The notes: a model not told the origin generated them from the sequence alone. Shown: positions 16,117 to 24,395, counted from the first letter of the stretch. The stretch: 31,980 nt of DNA from CAZIVE01 sp964542435 (GCA_964542435.1 CAZIVE010000023.1:1-31980); one strand, 5' to 3'. A program made the numbers and translations.

Positions 16117-17394
16117 TTATTTATTGGGTGACAGTCTAACCATCAGCACGCCGTGAGCCGGAATGGCTGCTTTGACAGCATCCTTCGTTGTACCGATGTT
16201 CTGATGTTTCCAAAGGTCACGAACCGTGTAGGTCGTAGTCTTGAAATTGATCTTCGGTGCGAAATAGATCGTCTCACGTGTCCATGTATAATCAAGGTTC
16301 CAAACATTCTCGCCTCTATTCATGAAGCAGACAGCGATTTCACCGTCGCTCAACGGTTTGGCCCAAATCTCCTGATCGCCGAAGTCCAGGAAACGACGTC
16401 CCTGAATACCATCCTTATCCTGATCGACAGCAATGACCTCTTTATTGGTCAGTACCTCTTTGGTCTCCTTGCTCATGAATTCAAGGTCGTTGCCTGCCAT
16501 CAAAGGAGCGGCAAGTATACACCACATCGAGAAATGCGAAACACATTCGTCGTAGTTGAGTCCTGTATTACCAACCTCAAGCATATCGGGATCGTTCCAA
16601 TGACCCGGACCTGCGAAAGAATACAAGCCGGCTTCCTTATCAATGATGTTGACGACGCCCAAGCCGCCCCAATCGAGCTGTACGTTATAGTAAGCACGAA
16701 TATCACCAGTGGTACGCCACAGATGACCGATGCCTTTTCCCCATTCCCAAGGATTGTTGGAACCCCATTCGCAAAGACTGAAAACGATAGGACGACCACT
16801 TGCCTTCAAAGCATCACTCATGGTCTTATAAGCAGCCTGTGCGTTCTGACCTTCGTCATTGCACCAGTCATATTTCAAATAATCGACGCCCCATTTTGCA
16901 TACATCAGAGCATCCTGGAACTGATAACCGCGGCTGGCCGGTCTTCCGGCGCAAGTCAATGAACCTGCACAAGAATAAAGGCCGAACTTCAGTCCTTTGC
17001 TATGTACATAATCAACGACAGCCTTCATTCCGTCAGGGAAACGCTCCGGATCAGCCACGATATTGCCGTTTTCGTCACGAGCAATCTGCCAGCAGTCATC
17101 CACAACGATATATTGATATCCGGCATCCTTCATTCCAGAAGAGACCATAACGTCGGCCATCTTCATCAGAAGTTTGGCGCTGACATTGCATCCGAACTTG
17201 TTCCAAGAGTTCCATCCCATAGGAGGCGTGGCGGCAAGTGAATTAAATACTGAATCAGGGACAGGCGTGATGTTCCCATTCTTAACCGGGTTTTCAGCAG
17301 AGGCAGCAACCGTTCCTACCGACAACAAGGCAAGAGCACAGACAGCTACTTTGAGTTCCTGTGCAAAACTTGACAAATAGAGTTTCATGTTCAT
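16117..17394 (-). CDS. GH27 alpha-galactosidase (exported)
   Basis: This is a retaining glycosidase that removes terminal alpha-galactose (occasionally alpha-N-acetylgalactosamine) from oligosaccharides or glycoconjugates. The 425-aa protein has a signal-peptide-like stretch (about 14-33, VAVCALALLSVGTVAASA). The GH27 fold follows, starting TPPMGWNSWNKFGC (56-69). VDDCW (98-102) binds substrate. YLKYDWCND holds the nucleophile Asp176, and WRTTGDI the acid/base Asp231. The C-terminal beta domain closes with IPAHGVLMVRL. It is divergent from the LacI-type regulator and the SLC45-like permease, so it probably belongs to the same sugar-use locus. The start could be residue 1 or the Met at residue 3; both keep the signal peptide. 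A promoter box lies about 65 nt upstream. Confidence 0.95.
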   Translation of the reverse strand: MNMKLYLSSFAQELKVAVCALALLSVGTVAASAENPVKNGNITPVPDSVFNSLAATPPMGWNSWNKFGCNVSAKLLMKMADVMVSSGMKDAGYQYIVVDDCWQIARDENGNIVADPERFPDGMKAVVDYVHSKGLKFGLYSCAGSLTCAGRPASRGYQFQDALMYAKWGVDYLKYDWCNDEGQNAQAAYKTMSDALKASGRPIVFSLCEWGSNNPWEWGKGIGHLWRTTGDIRAYYNVQLDWGGLGVVNIIDKEAGLYSFAGPGHWNDPDMLEVGNTGLNYDECVSHFSMWCILAAPLMAGNDLEFMSKETKEVLTNKEVIAVDQDKDGIQGRRFLDFGDQEIWAKPLSDGEIAVCFMNRGENVWNLDYTWTRETIYFAPKINFKTTTYTVRDLWKHQNIGTTKDAVKAAIPAHGVLMVRLSPNK

Positions 17395-17458
17395 ATAAAT
17401 TATGGTTTGAAAAAATCTCTCGGAGATTAAGATTAACTTTCGTTTGTTCTTCGGAGTT

Positions 17459-17466
17459 CAAATGTA
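17459..17466 (-). promoter_or_regulatory. Promoter -7 box of the alpha-galactosidase gene
   Basis: TACATTTG on the minus strand fits TAnnTTTG and predicts transcription near 17452, a leader of about 58 nt. No TTTG -33 box is seen. The remaining divergent interval to 17659 shows only a short dyad TTGATCAA (17622-17629) as a possible operator. Confidence 0.5.
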
Positions 17467-17658
17467 CTTCTTTTTAATAAAAAAAAGAAGAAATACATCT
17501 CTATTCGTATGAAAACCGAAAATTAGCAGCAGTTTTCTCCCGATCCGCCGATGATTAAGGAATAGATCTTCCAACCTCCAATTAGCGAAATATTCATACT
17601 TTTCCCATTCAAAAACGATGATTGATCAACAGGAACGACATAAAAAACCACGAAACAG

Positions 17659-17690
17659 CTTGAATAATCAAAAAATAGTCATTACTTTTG
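17659..17690 (+). promoter_or_regulatory. Promoter of the LacI-family gene
   Basis: CTTG (17659-17662; 3 of 4 with TTTG), a 20-nt spacer and TACTTTTG (17683-17690) match the Bacteroides promoter form. Transcription near 17697 leaves about 13 nt before ATG 17710. This excludes the in-frame GTG at 17692 as start. Confidence 0.6.
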
Positions 17691-17709
17691 AGTGCACCAT
17701 TTAATATCC

Positions 17710-18723
17710 ATGAGAAAGCGGCAATTGACCATTAAAGACATAGCCACTGCGTTACACATATCCATTTCTACTGTATCCAGGGCGTTATCAGACAGTCACG
17801 ACATCAGTGCCGAGACAAAGAAGATTGTATCCGATTATGCCAATGCCCACAATTACAAGCCCAACCAATTGGCATTGAGTCTGCGCACCAGCAACACACG
17901 AACCATTGGCGTCATCCTGCCTCAGATTGTACATTACTTCTTCTCCACCGTTCTTTCCGGAATCGAGGACGAAGCAGAACGAGGTGGTTACAAAGTACTC
18001 TTCTCACAAAGCGACGAGAATTACGAACACGAAGTGAAAGGTGCGAAAGCGCTTCTCGAAGCCCGCGTCTGTGGCGTGCTTTCTTCTATGTCGAAGACAA
18101 CCCAAAAATACAATCACTTCCAGGAACTGGTGGACGAAGGCATTCCGTTGGTCTTCTTCGACCGAATCTGCCCAAGACTGCTGACGGATCGTGTGGTAGT
18201 GGATGATTATGAAGGAGTGAAAAGTGCCGTCAATTACCTCATCCATACAGGATGCCGGCGCATCGCATTTTTGAGTTCGCCCCTTCATCTCTCCATCTCC
18301 TCCAACCGAAGGATGGGTTATGAAGATGCGCTTCGCCAGAACGGCATCGAAGTGGATCCGGAATTAGTCCACATCTGCGACAATTACGAAGATACAAGGA
18401 TGGTCATTCCGCCCTTGCTCTCGATGTCCAATCGGCCTGATGCGATCTTTGCCGTCAACGATGAGACCGCCATTGGCGCCATGACCATTGTCAAAGAATA
18501 TGGTATAAAAATACCGGAAGAGATTTCTATCTGCGGATTTACGAACAACAACATGGGCACGATCAGTAACCCGACACTTACCAGTGTAGATCAGCATGGA
18601 TTTCAGATGGGCGTGGAAGCCACCCGTATTCTCATCGACCGCATCGAAAACAGGTTGCCTTCAGACGAAATCATGAGTCGCATTATTCGGACCAGCCTGG
18701 TCGTTCGTAAGTCCACTCGTTGA
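17710..18723 (+). CDS. LacI-family transcriptional regulator
   Basis: This is a cytoplasmic repressor/activator that binds operator DNA and a sugar ligand. With the start at ATG 17710 it has 337 aa, beginning MRKRQLTIKDIATALHISIS. That is the canonical N-terminal helix-turn-helix (about 7-27, IATALHISISTVSRALSD) followed by the hinge helix PNQLALSLRT. The rest is a periplasmic-binding-protein-like core (IGVILPQIVHYFFSTVLSGI onward, PDAIFAVNDETAIGA and the C-terminal ISNPTLTSVDQHG). The frame extends six codons upstream to a GTG, but that lies at the predicted transcription start. It sits between the divergent alpha-galactosidase and the co-directional permease, both probable targets. The ligand would be the imported sugar or its product (inference). 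Confidence 0.95.
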   Translation: MRKRQLTIKDIATALHISISTVSRALSDSHDISAETKKIVSDYANAHNYKPNQLALSLRTSNTRTIGVILPQIVHYFFSTVLSGIEDEAERGGYKVLFSQSDENYEHEVKGAKALLEARVCGVLSSMSKTTQKYNHFQELVDEGIPLVFFDRICPRLLTDRVVVDDYEGVKSAVNYLIHTGCRRIAFLSSPLHLSISSNRRMGYEDALRQNGIEVDPELVHICDNYEDTRMVIPPLLSMSNRPDAIFAVNDETAIGAMTIVKEYGIKIPEEISICGFTNNNMGTISNPTLTSVDQHGFQMGVEATRILIDRIENRLPSDEIMSRIIRTSLVVRKSTR

Positions 18724-18785
18724 TTCTTTCTTCCTTTAAAAGATTTCTTCTGTCTGTCGAGAATGCATTTTTTAAAGATTATTCT

Positions 18786-18841
18786 TAAGTTTGCATCCAA
18801 GTAAAAGACGGAGGCCTTGTTGCATCCTGTCTTTTGGCTTG
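18786..18841 (+). promoter_or_regulatory. Promoter -7 box and 5' stem-loop of the sugar permease gene
   Basis: TAAGTTTG (18786-18793) fits TAnnTTTG, with transcription expected near 18800. Exactly there an interrupted inverted repeat begins: CAAG (18798-18801) with CTTG (18838-18841), and AAAAGAC (18803-18809) with GTCTTTT (18829-18835), 19-nt loop. The mRNA would therefore start in a stem-loop that ends 27 nt before the ATG. It could stabilise the transcript or be a regulator site. Confidence 0.5.
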
Positions 18842-18868
18842 AATTGAAAAACACTTAAATATAATATC

Positions 18869-20236
18869 ATGAAAACTAAACCCTTTCTGAAATTCTGGCA
18901 GATTTGGAATCTGACCTTCGGATTTATGGGTATCCAATTCGGTTTTGCTCTGCAGAACGCCAACTCCAGTCGAATCCTGCAAATTTACGGTGCAGATGTA
19001 GATCAGCTCTCGCTCTTTTGGCTGGCAGCTCCGCTTACCGGTATGATTGTGCAACCGATCATCGGGCACTATTCAGATCGCACGTGGTGCAGATTGGGAC
19101 GCCGTCGTCCCTATTTTCTCGTTGGAGCCATATTGACAACCATCGCCCTGATCCTCATGCCCAACGCCGGTCTGTTTCTTTCTTCCGGTACAGAAAATGC
19201 CATTCTCTCTCCAATTCTGATCGGCGCAGGAATGCTGATGATCATGGATGCTTCCATCAACATCACGATGGAGCCTTTCCGTGCTCTCGTCGGAGATATG
19301 CTTCCCGATCAACAGCATACGACCGGATTTGCCGTTCAGACATTCCTCATCGGAGTCGGTGCCGTCGTCGGTTCATTGCTGCCGGGACTTCTCAACAAAG
19401 GGTTCGGCATTGCCAATACAGCGCCTGCCGGAGAAGTGGCGGACAATGTGAAATACGCTTTTTATATCGGTGCTGCCATTCTACTATGCTGCGTTCTATG
19501 GACCATCTTTCGCACGAAAGAGTATTCACCGCAGGAAATGGCCGAATTTCGCGGACCGGTAAAAGATCAAGATACAAAGAAACGCAACGGATTCATGGAA
19601 ATCATGCACGACATTGGCCACATGCCCAAGGTAATGCTTCAACTCGGCCTCTGTCAGTTCTTCGCATGGTTTGCACTCTTCTCCATGTGGGTTTATTCCA
19701 CACCGGCCATCGCAGAACATGTATTCCATGCGACCGATCCCTCGTCAGCAGCCTATGCCGCAGCGGGAGATAAAGTCGGAGAACTGTTCAGCATCTATAA
19801 TTTTGTTGCCATGGTATTCGCGTTGATGCTGATTCCTATCGCACGTCATATCGGGAGGAAACTGACGCATGCCATCTGCCTTTCGTTAGGCGGACTCGGA
19901 CTGGTCTCGCTCTATTTCTTCACCAGCACTACGATGATGACCTTCTCGATGATCGGCATCGGTGTAGCGTGGGCAAGTATCTTAGCCATGCCTTATGCTA
20001 TTTTGTCAGACAGCCTGCCTCCTGAGAAGATGGGAACGTACATGGGCATCTTCAACTTTTTCATCACCTTCCCGCAAATCTTCAACGGCATCGTTCACGG
20101 CTGGATTGTACGCAACGTGTATAACGGACATGCGATCTTCGCTCTGCTGACGGGCGGCATTTTCCTGTTCCTGGCAGCTATAGCAGTGATATTCGTAAAG
20201 AAAAAGGAGGAAACGAGCCCTTCGATCAGTAAATAA
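18869..20236 (+). CDS. Sucrose/maltose-type MFS sugar permease (SLC45/SUT-like)
   Basis: This is an inner-membrane proton- or cation-coupled sugar symporter of 455 aa with about 12 helices. The N-terminus WNLTFGFMGIQFGFALQNAN and the loop HYSDRTWCRLGRRRPYFLVG match the SDR...GRRRPF signature of plant sucrose transporters and animal SLC45. The conserved NITMEPFRALVGDMLPDQQ follows helix 4, as in bacterial GPH/maltose carriers of Bacteroidetes. The C-terminus is a short charged tail. It follows the LacI regulator by 145 nt but has its own promoter box and a 5' stem-loop. With the divergent GH27 enzyme, import of an alpha-galactoside or alpha-glucoside is likely; the precise sugar is not shown. 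A hairpin overlaps its stop codon. Confidence 0.9.
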   Translation: MKTKPFLKFWQIWNLTFGFMGIQFGFALQNANSSRILQIYGADVDQLSLFWLAAPLTGMIVQPIIGHYSDRTWCRLGRRRPYFLVGAILTTIALILMPNAGLFLSSGTENAILSPILIGAGMLMIMDASINITMEPFRALVGDMLPDQQHTTGFAVQTFLIGVGAVVGSLLPGLLNKGFGIANTAPAGEVADNVKYAFYIGAAILLCCVLWTIFRTKEYSPQEMAEFRGPVKDQDTKKRNGFMEIMHDIGHMPKVMLQLGLCQFFAWFALFSMWVYSTPAIAEHVFHATDPSSAAYAAAGDKVGELFSIYNFVAMVFALMLIPIARHIGRKLTHAICLSLGGLGLVSLYFFTSTTMMTFSMIGIGVAWASILAMPYAILSDSLPPEKMGTYMGIFNFFITFPQIFNGIVHGWIVRNVYNGHAIFALLTGGIFLFLAAIAVIFVKKKEETSPSISK

Positions 20237-20248
20237 CTGATTGAAGGG
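20218..20248 (+). terminator. Hairpin overlapping the permease stop codon
   Basis: Arms CCCTTCGATCAGT (20218-20230) and ACTGATTGAAGGG (20236-20248), with one G-U pair, enclose a 5-nt loop that contains most of the TAA stop (20234-20236). No T-run follows, so it may protect the 3' end or act as a weak terminator. Confidence 0.5.
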
Positions 20249-20282
20249 GACATCTCCTCCTCGATTCGGATATTTATAAACC

Positions 20283-20483
20283 CTATTTTATAATCGTAAA
20301 TTTATTCTTGAAGATTCTCAAGAGTACTGTAACGACAACAATGACTCCGATGAAAACCATCAGAGCTGTTTTTTCTTGTGCATCCTGGAAGGTAACTGTA
20401 CCGACCAATACCAAGCTGATGATAGAAACCTCCATTAAGGAATCTACCAGATTCTCATTAACTTTAAATTTTTTCAAATCCAT
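20283..20483 (-). CDS. Tiny two-helix membrane protein, 66 aa
   Basis: No family was recognised. The protein begins MDLKKFKVNENLVDSLMEVS, then has two hydrophobic segments (about 19-33, SIISLVLVGTVTF; and 41-57, LMVFIGVIVVVTVLLRI) and a short basic C-terminus KNKFTIIK. It follows another tiny membrane protein gene by 20 nt on the same strand, so they likely form a two-gene unit. Composition and the absence of stops over a clean two-helix pattern support a real gene. The function could be an accessory subunit or membrane stress factor, but nothing in the sequence decides it. Confidence 0.65.
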   Translation of the reverse strand: MDLKKFKVNENLVDSLMEVSIISLVLVGTVTFQDAQEKTALMVFIGVIVVVTVLLRIFKNKFTIIK

Positions 20484-20503
20484 AATATGTTTGTATTTAG
20501 TAA

Positions 20504-20749
20504 TTATTTTTTCTTTGCTGCTTCAACACGGGCATCTTCCCCAGCCTTTTGCTGCTTTTCCTCTACCTTTTCTTCCACCTTTTGATTAACGCCCATCATC
20601 AAGCCGTAAAGACCGATTCCAAGAGCAACCATAACGATGATAAGTTTCAGATACATGTTTGCAATCACATTACTGCATGCTAATACGATACCGATAATGA
20701 TAATGAAAAGGAACAATATATTTTTTCCTTTGGATGATTTCTGTGACAT
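20504..20749 (-). CDS. Tiny two-helix membrane protein with charged tail, 81 aa
   Basis: No family was recognised. It starts with a polar Lys/Ser segment (MSQKSSKGKN), has two long hydrophobic helices (about 11-27, ILFLFIIIIGIVLAC; and 34-53, LKLIIVMVALGIGLYGLMMG), and ends in a Glu/Lys/Ala-rich tail (KVEEKVEEKQQKAGEDARVE) of coiled-coil or amphipathic character. It precedes the 66-aa membrane protein by 20 nt. Both sit alone between converging neighbours, and no promoter matching TAnnTTTG was found within 100 nt upstream. The pair may act together in the envelope; this is inference only. Confidence 0.7.
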   Translation of the reverse strand: MSQKSSKGKNILFLFIIIIGIVLACSNVIANMYLKLIIVMVALGIGLYGLMMGVNQKVEEKVEEKQQKAGEDARVEAAKKK

Positions 20750-20799
20750 ACGAATTGGTTTTTATAATGAATAAATATAAATAAATACACTAAACCTCA

Positions 20800-20820
20800 C
20801 CTGTTTATAAAAAAAACAGG
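20800..20820. terminator. Hairpin after the small exported-protein gene
   Basis: Perfect 7-bp arms CCTGTTT (20800-20806) and AAACAGG (20814-20820), with a 7-nt loop, lie 34 nt past the stop of the 20855 gene on the minus strand. There is no clear T-run, so it is only a candidate terminator. Confidence 0.35.
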
Positions 20821-20854
20821 AAAGACAATTTAAAACCATAAGTACACAGTTATC

Positions 20855-21253
20855 CTATAATATGATCTTTCGCAACGCATAGATTTGATGCGCTGTTCGA
20901 TAAAAAAGGGAAGAAAATTCTGTAGTTGTATCAAAAGCTTTTTCAAGATGTGACTTGTGAATCATGTGAGCTTCCTTGAGACGGAAGAGCTGAAGAGTAC
21001 GAACGACGAGACGTTGCGAACGTGCCTCTGTGTTGTTACTGGTGCTTTCAACGGTTCTTCGGGGAACGAGACAGGTACAATGCCTTAAATCATTGCTCAG
21101 CATCTCGACCTGGCGCTCAGATCGGCTCGAGTTCTGTTCCTGTACAGATTGACCTCCATTGGCCGATTTGCCAATGCCTAAATCAGATTGTACCCCCATG
21201 GTGAACAGCAGCAACCCTGACAGAACGGTTAATATGAGCAGAAACTTTTTCAC
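20855..21253 (-). CDS. Small exported protein of unknown function, GTG start, 132 aa
   Basis: No named family was recognised. The frame begins with GTG at 21253, reading MKKFLLILTVLSGLLLFTMG, which is a signal peptide; the first internal ATG (about residue 19) would destroy it, so GTG is preferred. The middle is Ser/Gln/Arg rich and disordered-looking (NGGQSVQEQNSSRSERQVEM). The C-terminal part TQRLVVRTLQLFRLKEAHM-like (here SQRLVVRTLQLFRLKEAHMI) continues into a helix ending AHQIYALRKIIL and appears the more conserved half. A TAATTTTG box (21258-21265) lies so close that the transcript would begin at or near the GTG, that is, be almost leaderless. It is divergent from menA. Confidence 0.7.
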   Translation of the reverse strand: MKKFLLILTVLSGLLLFTMGVQSDLGIGKSANGGQSVQEQNSSRSERQVEMLSNDLRHCTCLVPRRTVESTSNNTEARSQRLVVRTLQLFRLKEAHMIHKSHLEKAFDTTTEFSSLFYRTAHQIYALRKIIL

Positions 21254-21257
21254 GTCA

Positions 21258-21265
21258 CAAAATTA
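21258..21265 (-). promoter_or_regulatory. Candidate -7 box immediately before the GTG start
   Basis: TAATTTTG on the minus strand fits TAnnTTTG. Its 3' end is only 5 nt from the GTG start at 21253, predicting a leaderless transcript. No -33 box is present, so the call is tentative. Confidence 0.3.
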
Positions 21266-21356
21266 CATCATTTCTTTATCATTCGTTCTTTTCCCTAGGA
21301 TATTTTCTTTCTGTTTCATTAATTTTCTACTTTTACAATCGTTTAATAAAAAACGC

Positions 21357-22247
21357 ATGGAAAACGAAAAATCGAAGAGCAGAGCTTGGCTCGAAGCAGC
21401 TCGTCCCAGAACACTCACAGCATCCATCAGTCCCGTCATTCTTGCCGGAGCCATTGCCTGGCACGACGGCGTATTCAATCTTATTCCTTTTATCCTTTGC
21501 ATCCTTGTCGCTCTTTTTGCTCAGATAGCCAGTAATTTCGCAAATGATTATTTTGACTTCAAGAAAGGGGCAGACAGCGAAGGTAGAAAAGGGCCGGAAC
21601 GCGCCGTAGCCCAAGGCTGGATCACGCCGAAGTCTATGCTGAGAGGAACCATCCTGATGCTCGTGCTCTCCTGTCTTTCCGGATTGTCTCTGCTATTCTT
21701 CTCGAGTTGGATCATTCTTCCCGTCGGCATCGCCATTGCACTCTGCGTCATTGCCTATTCAGCAGGCCCTTTTCCCCTCTCCTATCATGGATTGGGCGAT
21801 CTCTGCGTATTGTTATTTTATGGCATCATTCCTGTATGCTTTACCTATTTCGTTCAATGCGGCCATTTCTCGCTGCTCTCTTTGCTGCTTTCCCTGTCTA
21901 TCGGACTTCTCTCTACCAACATCCTTATCATCAACAACTATCGCGACTATGAGGAAGACAAAGTCTCCGGGAAACGTACCACGGTCGTGATGTTCGGCAG
22001 AAAGAGCGCCGTCGTAGCCTATCTTCTCAATGGTATCATTGCCGTAGCGATCGTTGTGCCGCTGCTCATGCAGATGCCCGTTTGGACCGAATTCCTGCTC
22101 GCATTGTTCTTCGTCATTTTCTATTCCACGTGGATGGAGATGAAACACAAGAAAGGTCGTCCTTTAAATGCCACATTGGGCCATACGGCTCGCAATGTGT
22201 TTTTATTCGCCATTCTGGTGAGTGTGCTGCTCATCCTTTTCAAATAG
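21357..22247 (+). CDS. menA: 1,4-dihydroxy-2-naphthoate polyprenyltransferase
   Basis: This is an inner-membrane UbiA-superfamily enzyme that joins a polyprenyl chain to 1,4-dihydroxy-2-naphthoate, giving demethylmenaquinone for anaerobic respiration. The start was set at ATG 21357 (MENEKSKSRAWLEAARPRTL); the open frame upstream overlaps the divergent signal-peptide gene and is not coding. The resulting 296 aa matches the family. The two prenyl-diphosphate/Mg motifs are NDYFDFKKGAD (63-73) and NNYRDYEEDKVSGKRT, and about eight to nine hydrophobic helices surround them. Upstream sequence has TACTTTTA, one mismatch to the -7 consensus, at about 21328-21335. The stop is only 5 nt from the stop of the converging TonB receptor gene. 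Confidence 0.95.
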   Translation: MENEKSKSRAWLEAARPRTLTASISPVILAGAIAWHDGVFNLIPFILCILVALFAQIASNFANDYFDFKKGADSEGRKGPERAVAQGWITPKSMLRGTILMLVLSCLSGLSLLFFSSWIILPVGIAIALCVIAYSAGPFPLSYHGLGDLCVLLFYGIIPVCFTYFVQCGHFSLLSLLLSLSIGLLSTNILIINNYRDYEEDKVSGKRTTVVMFGRKSAVVAYLLNGIIAVAIVVPLLMQMPVWTEFLLALFFVIFYSTWMEMKHKKGRPLNATLGHTARNVFLFAILVSVLLILFK

Positions 22248-22252
22248 AGGAA

Positions 22253-24361
22253 TCAATCCTTGCCGACAGAAACTTTCAGGGATAAGTAGAAAGTTCTGGG
22301 AAGCATCGGACCATAAATGTAATCCGAATCGCGTTGCGAACCTGAATCGAAGTCGTGCTGATAGGAATCGAAAAGATTCTTCACACCGCCACTCACCTCA
22401 TAATGCATGCTGTTGTTCCAGGATCCGGCATAGGACAATTTCAGATTCACATCGTAAAAGCGTGGTGTATGGACAGCCATGTCTTTCTCCGTACCGGAGC
22501 TTTTCCGATGCTGCACCCACATTCTGCCGGTATATGTTCCCGTGATGCTGCCCGACCAGTGCTTCAATGGCTCAATGCTCAGATTCAAATAGCCGTAATT
22601 GTCTGGCGTCCTGAAAAAGCGATGCGTTGACGGCGCATCTTCGCTCCATACTTCAGCCGTTCTGTAACGACTTTGCTGCAAAGTATAACCTGCTTCCACG
22701 TTGATCAGCGTATTCCAGTTGGCACGACCTTCCAGATTGATTCCGAAAACATTCGCTCCACCGCTATTGTATTTTTCTACGACCGTATAACCGTCGCCGT
22801 TCTGATTGTCCAGGAAGCGTTCGGCAAACATATCACTGAGTCTGGTAGAAAAGCCCTCTATGGCAAATTCAGAATTGACAGCACCGAAGGTGTGTGTCAA
22901 GTTGAGAGAGACGGACAGACTGTGCGAATGTTCCTCTTTCAGTCCATCAGCCAGTTTCGTTCTAAACAACTCTCCTCCGGATTGCGAGACATGCAGATCT
23001 TCATCATAAAGCTGCGGTGCACGAAAACCATCGGCATAATTCAATCGCAGGGTCAGAGCTTGCGAAGGAGCATATCTCAGATTGACACGAGGACTGAATA
23101 TGCATTTATCCATCAAATTATTCTTGTCCATTCGTCCTCCGACAAGGAAACTCCAATGTTCATCCGACCATTCATTCTGCATCAAGACATTGAAAACCTT
23201 CACATGCTGTTTCTGAATCCAATCCGTTGCAAGAAAATGATCGGAAAGGATCTCTTTCTGATATTCCATTCCGACCGTAAGAGTGGACGGCATAAACAGC
23301 AGATGGGAAAACAGATGACTGTAAGTGGCGCCGCCCACATAGTTCGCATCTCTAGTCCTGCTGTATCCGAAAAGCAATTCTTGCCCTGTCTTATTCTCCA
23401 GCAAGTCGCCTTCGTTGCCTCCATTATAACTGTTCCTGTGGAACTGAAATAGCGTTGCATACAGATTCAGGCGATTCACTCCGGAAGGAGACGTCAATCG
23501 ATAGTTCACTTCGCCACCGTTGATGAAGTGTTCCGCCATTTCGCAGCTGGCAACGGAGAATTCCGGTTGGTCCAAACGATCGCCACCTCGGTGAAAATCA
23601 TGGATGTGATAATATTGCAAAGAGAGTTTACCATTATCAGACAGTTGACAAAAGGCATTGCCACCAATCACCTCATTCTTCAACTTCGGAATGTCGGAGA
23701 ATCCATCATCGTTATGATCGTAGCCATTGCGATGCCGGATATCGCTGAATAAGATAAAACCGGCTTTTCCATTGTCACTGACGACGGACGCATTCAGAGC
23801 TGTACTGTTGTCTATGGCATGACTTCGTCCGATCGACTGCATCGTATGCGAAGCTTCGACTCGATTGCTTCGAGGTTCCCGAGTAATGACGTTGATGACA
23901 CCTCCGACAGCAGAAGAGCCGAACAACGCCGAACCTCCGCCATGAATCACTTCCACCCGTTCAATCATATTCATCGGTAACATTTCCAATCCATACAGAG
24001 AGGCAACAGTGGAAAAGACAGGCCTCGAATCGATCAAAAGTTGACTGTAATGGCCGTCCAAACCGTTGATGCGGGCTTGTGAAAAGCCGCAGTTCTGACA
24101 ATTGTCCTCCACTCTGACTCCAGGCATAAAACCAAGAGCATCGACCAGACAAACGGAATGCGTGGATTGAAACGTCTTTTGGTTCAAGACATTGACGAGC
24201 GTTGGCGAATACATCCGTTTGGTCTCCTGCATATTGGCAGATATCACGATCTCATTGAGTTCAATGGGATCTTTTTCAGGCACTGTATCAGTGACTGTCG
24301 TTTGTGCATAGGTTGCACTTGCAAGGCCCACAAAAAGGCATTGCAATAGATATTGTTTCAT
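22253..24361 (-). CDS. TonB-dependent outer-membrane receptor with CxxC plug motif, probably for a metal or metal complex
   Basis: This is an outer-membrane ligand-gated barrel of 702 aa. Its signal peptide is residues 1-19 (ending ATYA), and a TonB-box-like NEIVISA (36-42) follows. The plug (about 50-160) includes GVRVEDNCQNCGFSQARING with Cys88 and Cys91 forming CxxC, then LLIDSRPVF and ERVEVIHGGGSALFGSSAVG. The barrel ends in LSLKVSVGKD. It is the non-SusC type, resembling FepA/BtuB-like siderophore, haem or metal receptors, with no SusD partner. The gene 34 nt upstream encodes a His/Cys-rich membrane protein with CPIC, which supports a metal theme; copper, zinc or haem are all possible. 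It converges on menA with only 5 nt between stops. Confidence 0.9.
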   Translation of the reverse strand: MKQYLLQCLFVGLASATYAQTTVTDTVPEKDPIELNEIVISANMQETKRMYSPTLVNVLNQKTFQSTHSVCLVDALGFMPGVRVEDNCQNCGFSQARINGLDGHYSQLLIDSRPVFSTVASLYGLEMLPMNMIERVEVIHGGGSALFGSSAVGGVINVITREPRSNRVEASHTMQSIGRSHAIDNSTALNASVVSDNGKAGFILFSDIRHRNGYDHNDDGFSDIPKLKNEVIGGNAFCQLSDNGKLSLQYYHIHDFHRGGDRLDQPEFSVASCEMAEHFINGGEVNYRLTSPSGVNRLNLYATLFQFHRNSYNGGNEGDLLENKTGQELLFGYSRTRDANYVGGATYSHLFSHLLFMPSTLTVGMEYQKEILSDHFLATDWIQKQHVKVFNVLMQNEWSDEHWSFLVGGRMDKNNLMDKCIFSPRVNLRYAPSQALTLRLNYADGFRAPQLYDEDLHVSQSGGELFRTKLADGLKEEHSHSLSVSLNLTHTFGAVNSEFAIEGFSTRLSDMFAERFLDNQNGDGYTVVEKYNSGGANVFGINLEGRANWNTLINVEAGYTLQQSRYRTAEVWSEDAPSTHRFFRTPDNYGYLNLSIEPLKHWSGSITGTYTGRMWVQHRKSSGTEKDMAVHTPRFYDVNLKLSYAGSWNNSMHYEVSGGVKNLFDSYQHDFDSGSQRDSDYIYGPMLPRTFYLSLKVSVGKD

Positions 24362-24395
24362 TAAATAGTTTGCTTATTAGTTGATTATTTTCGAA

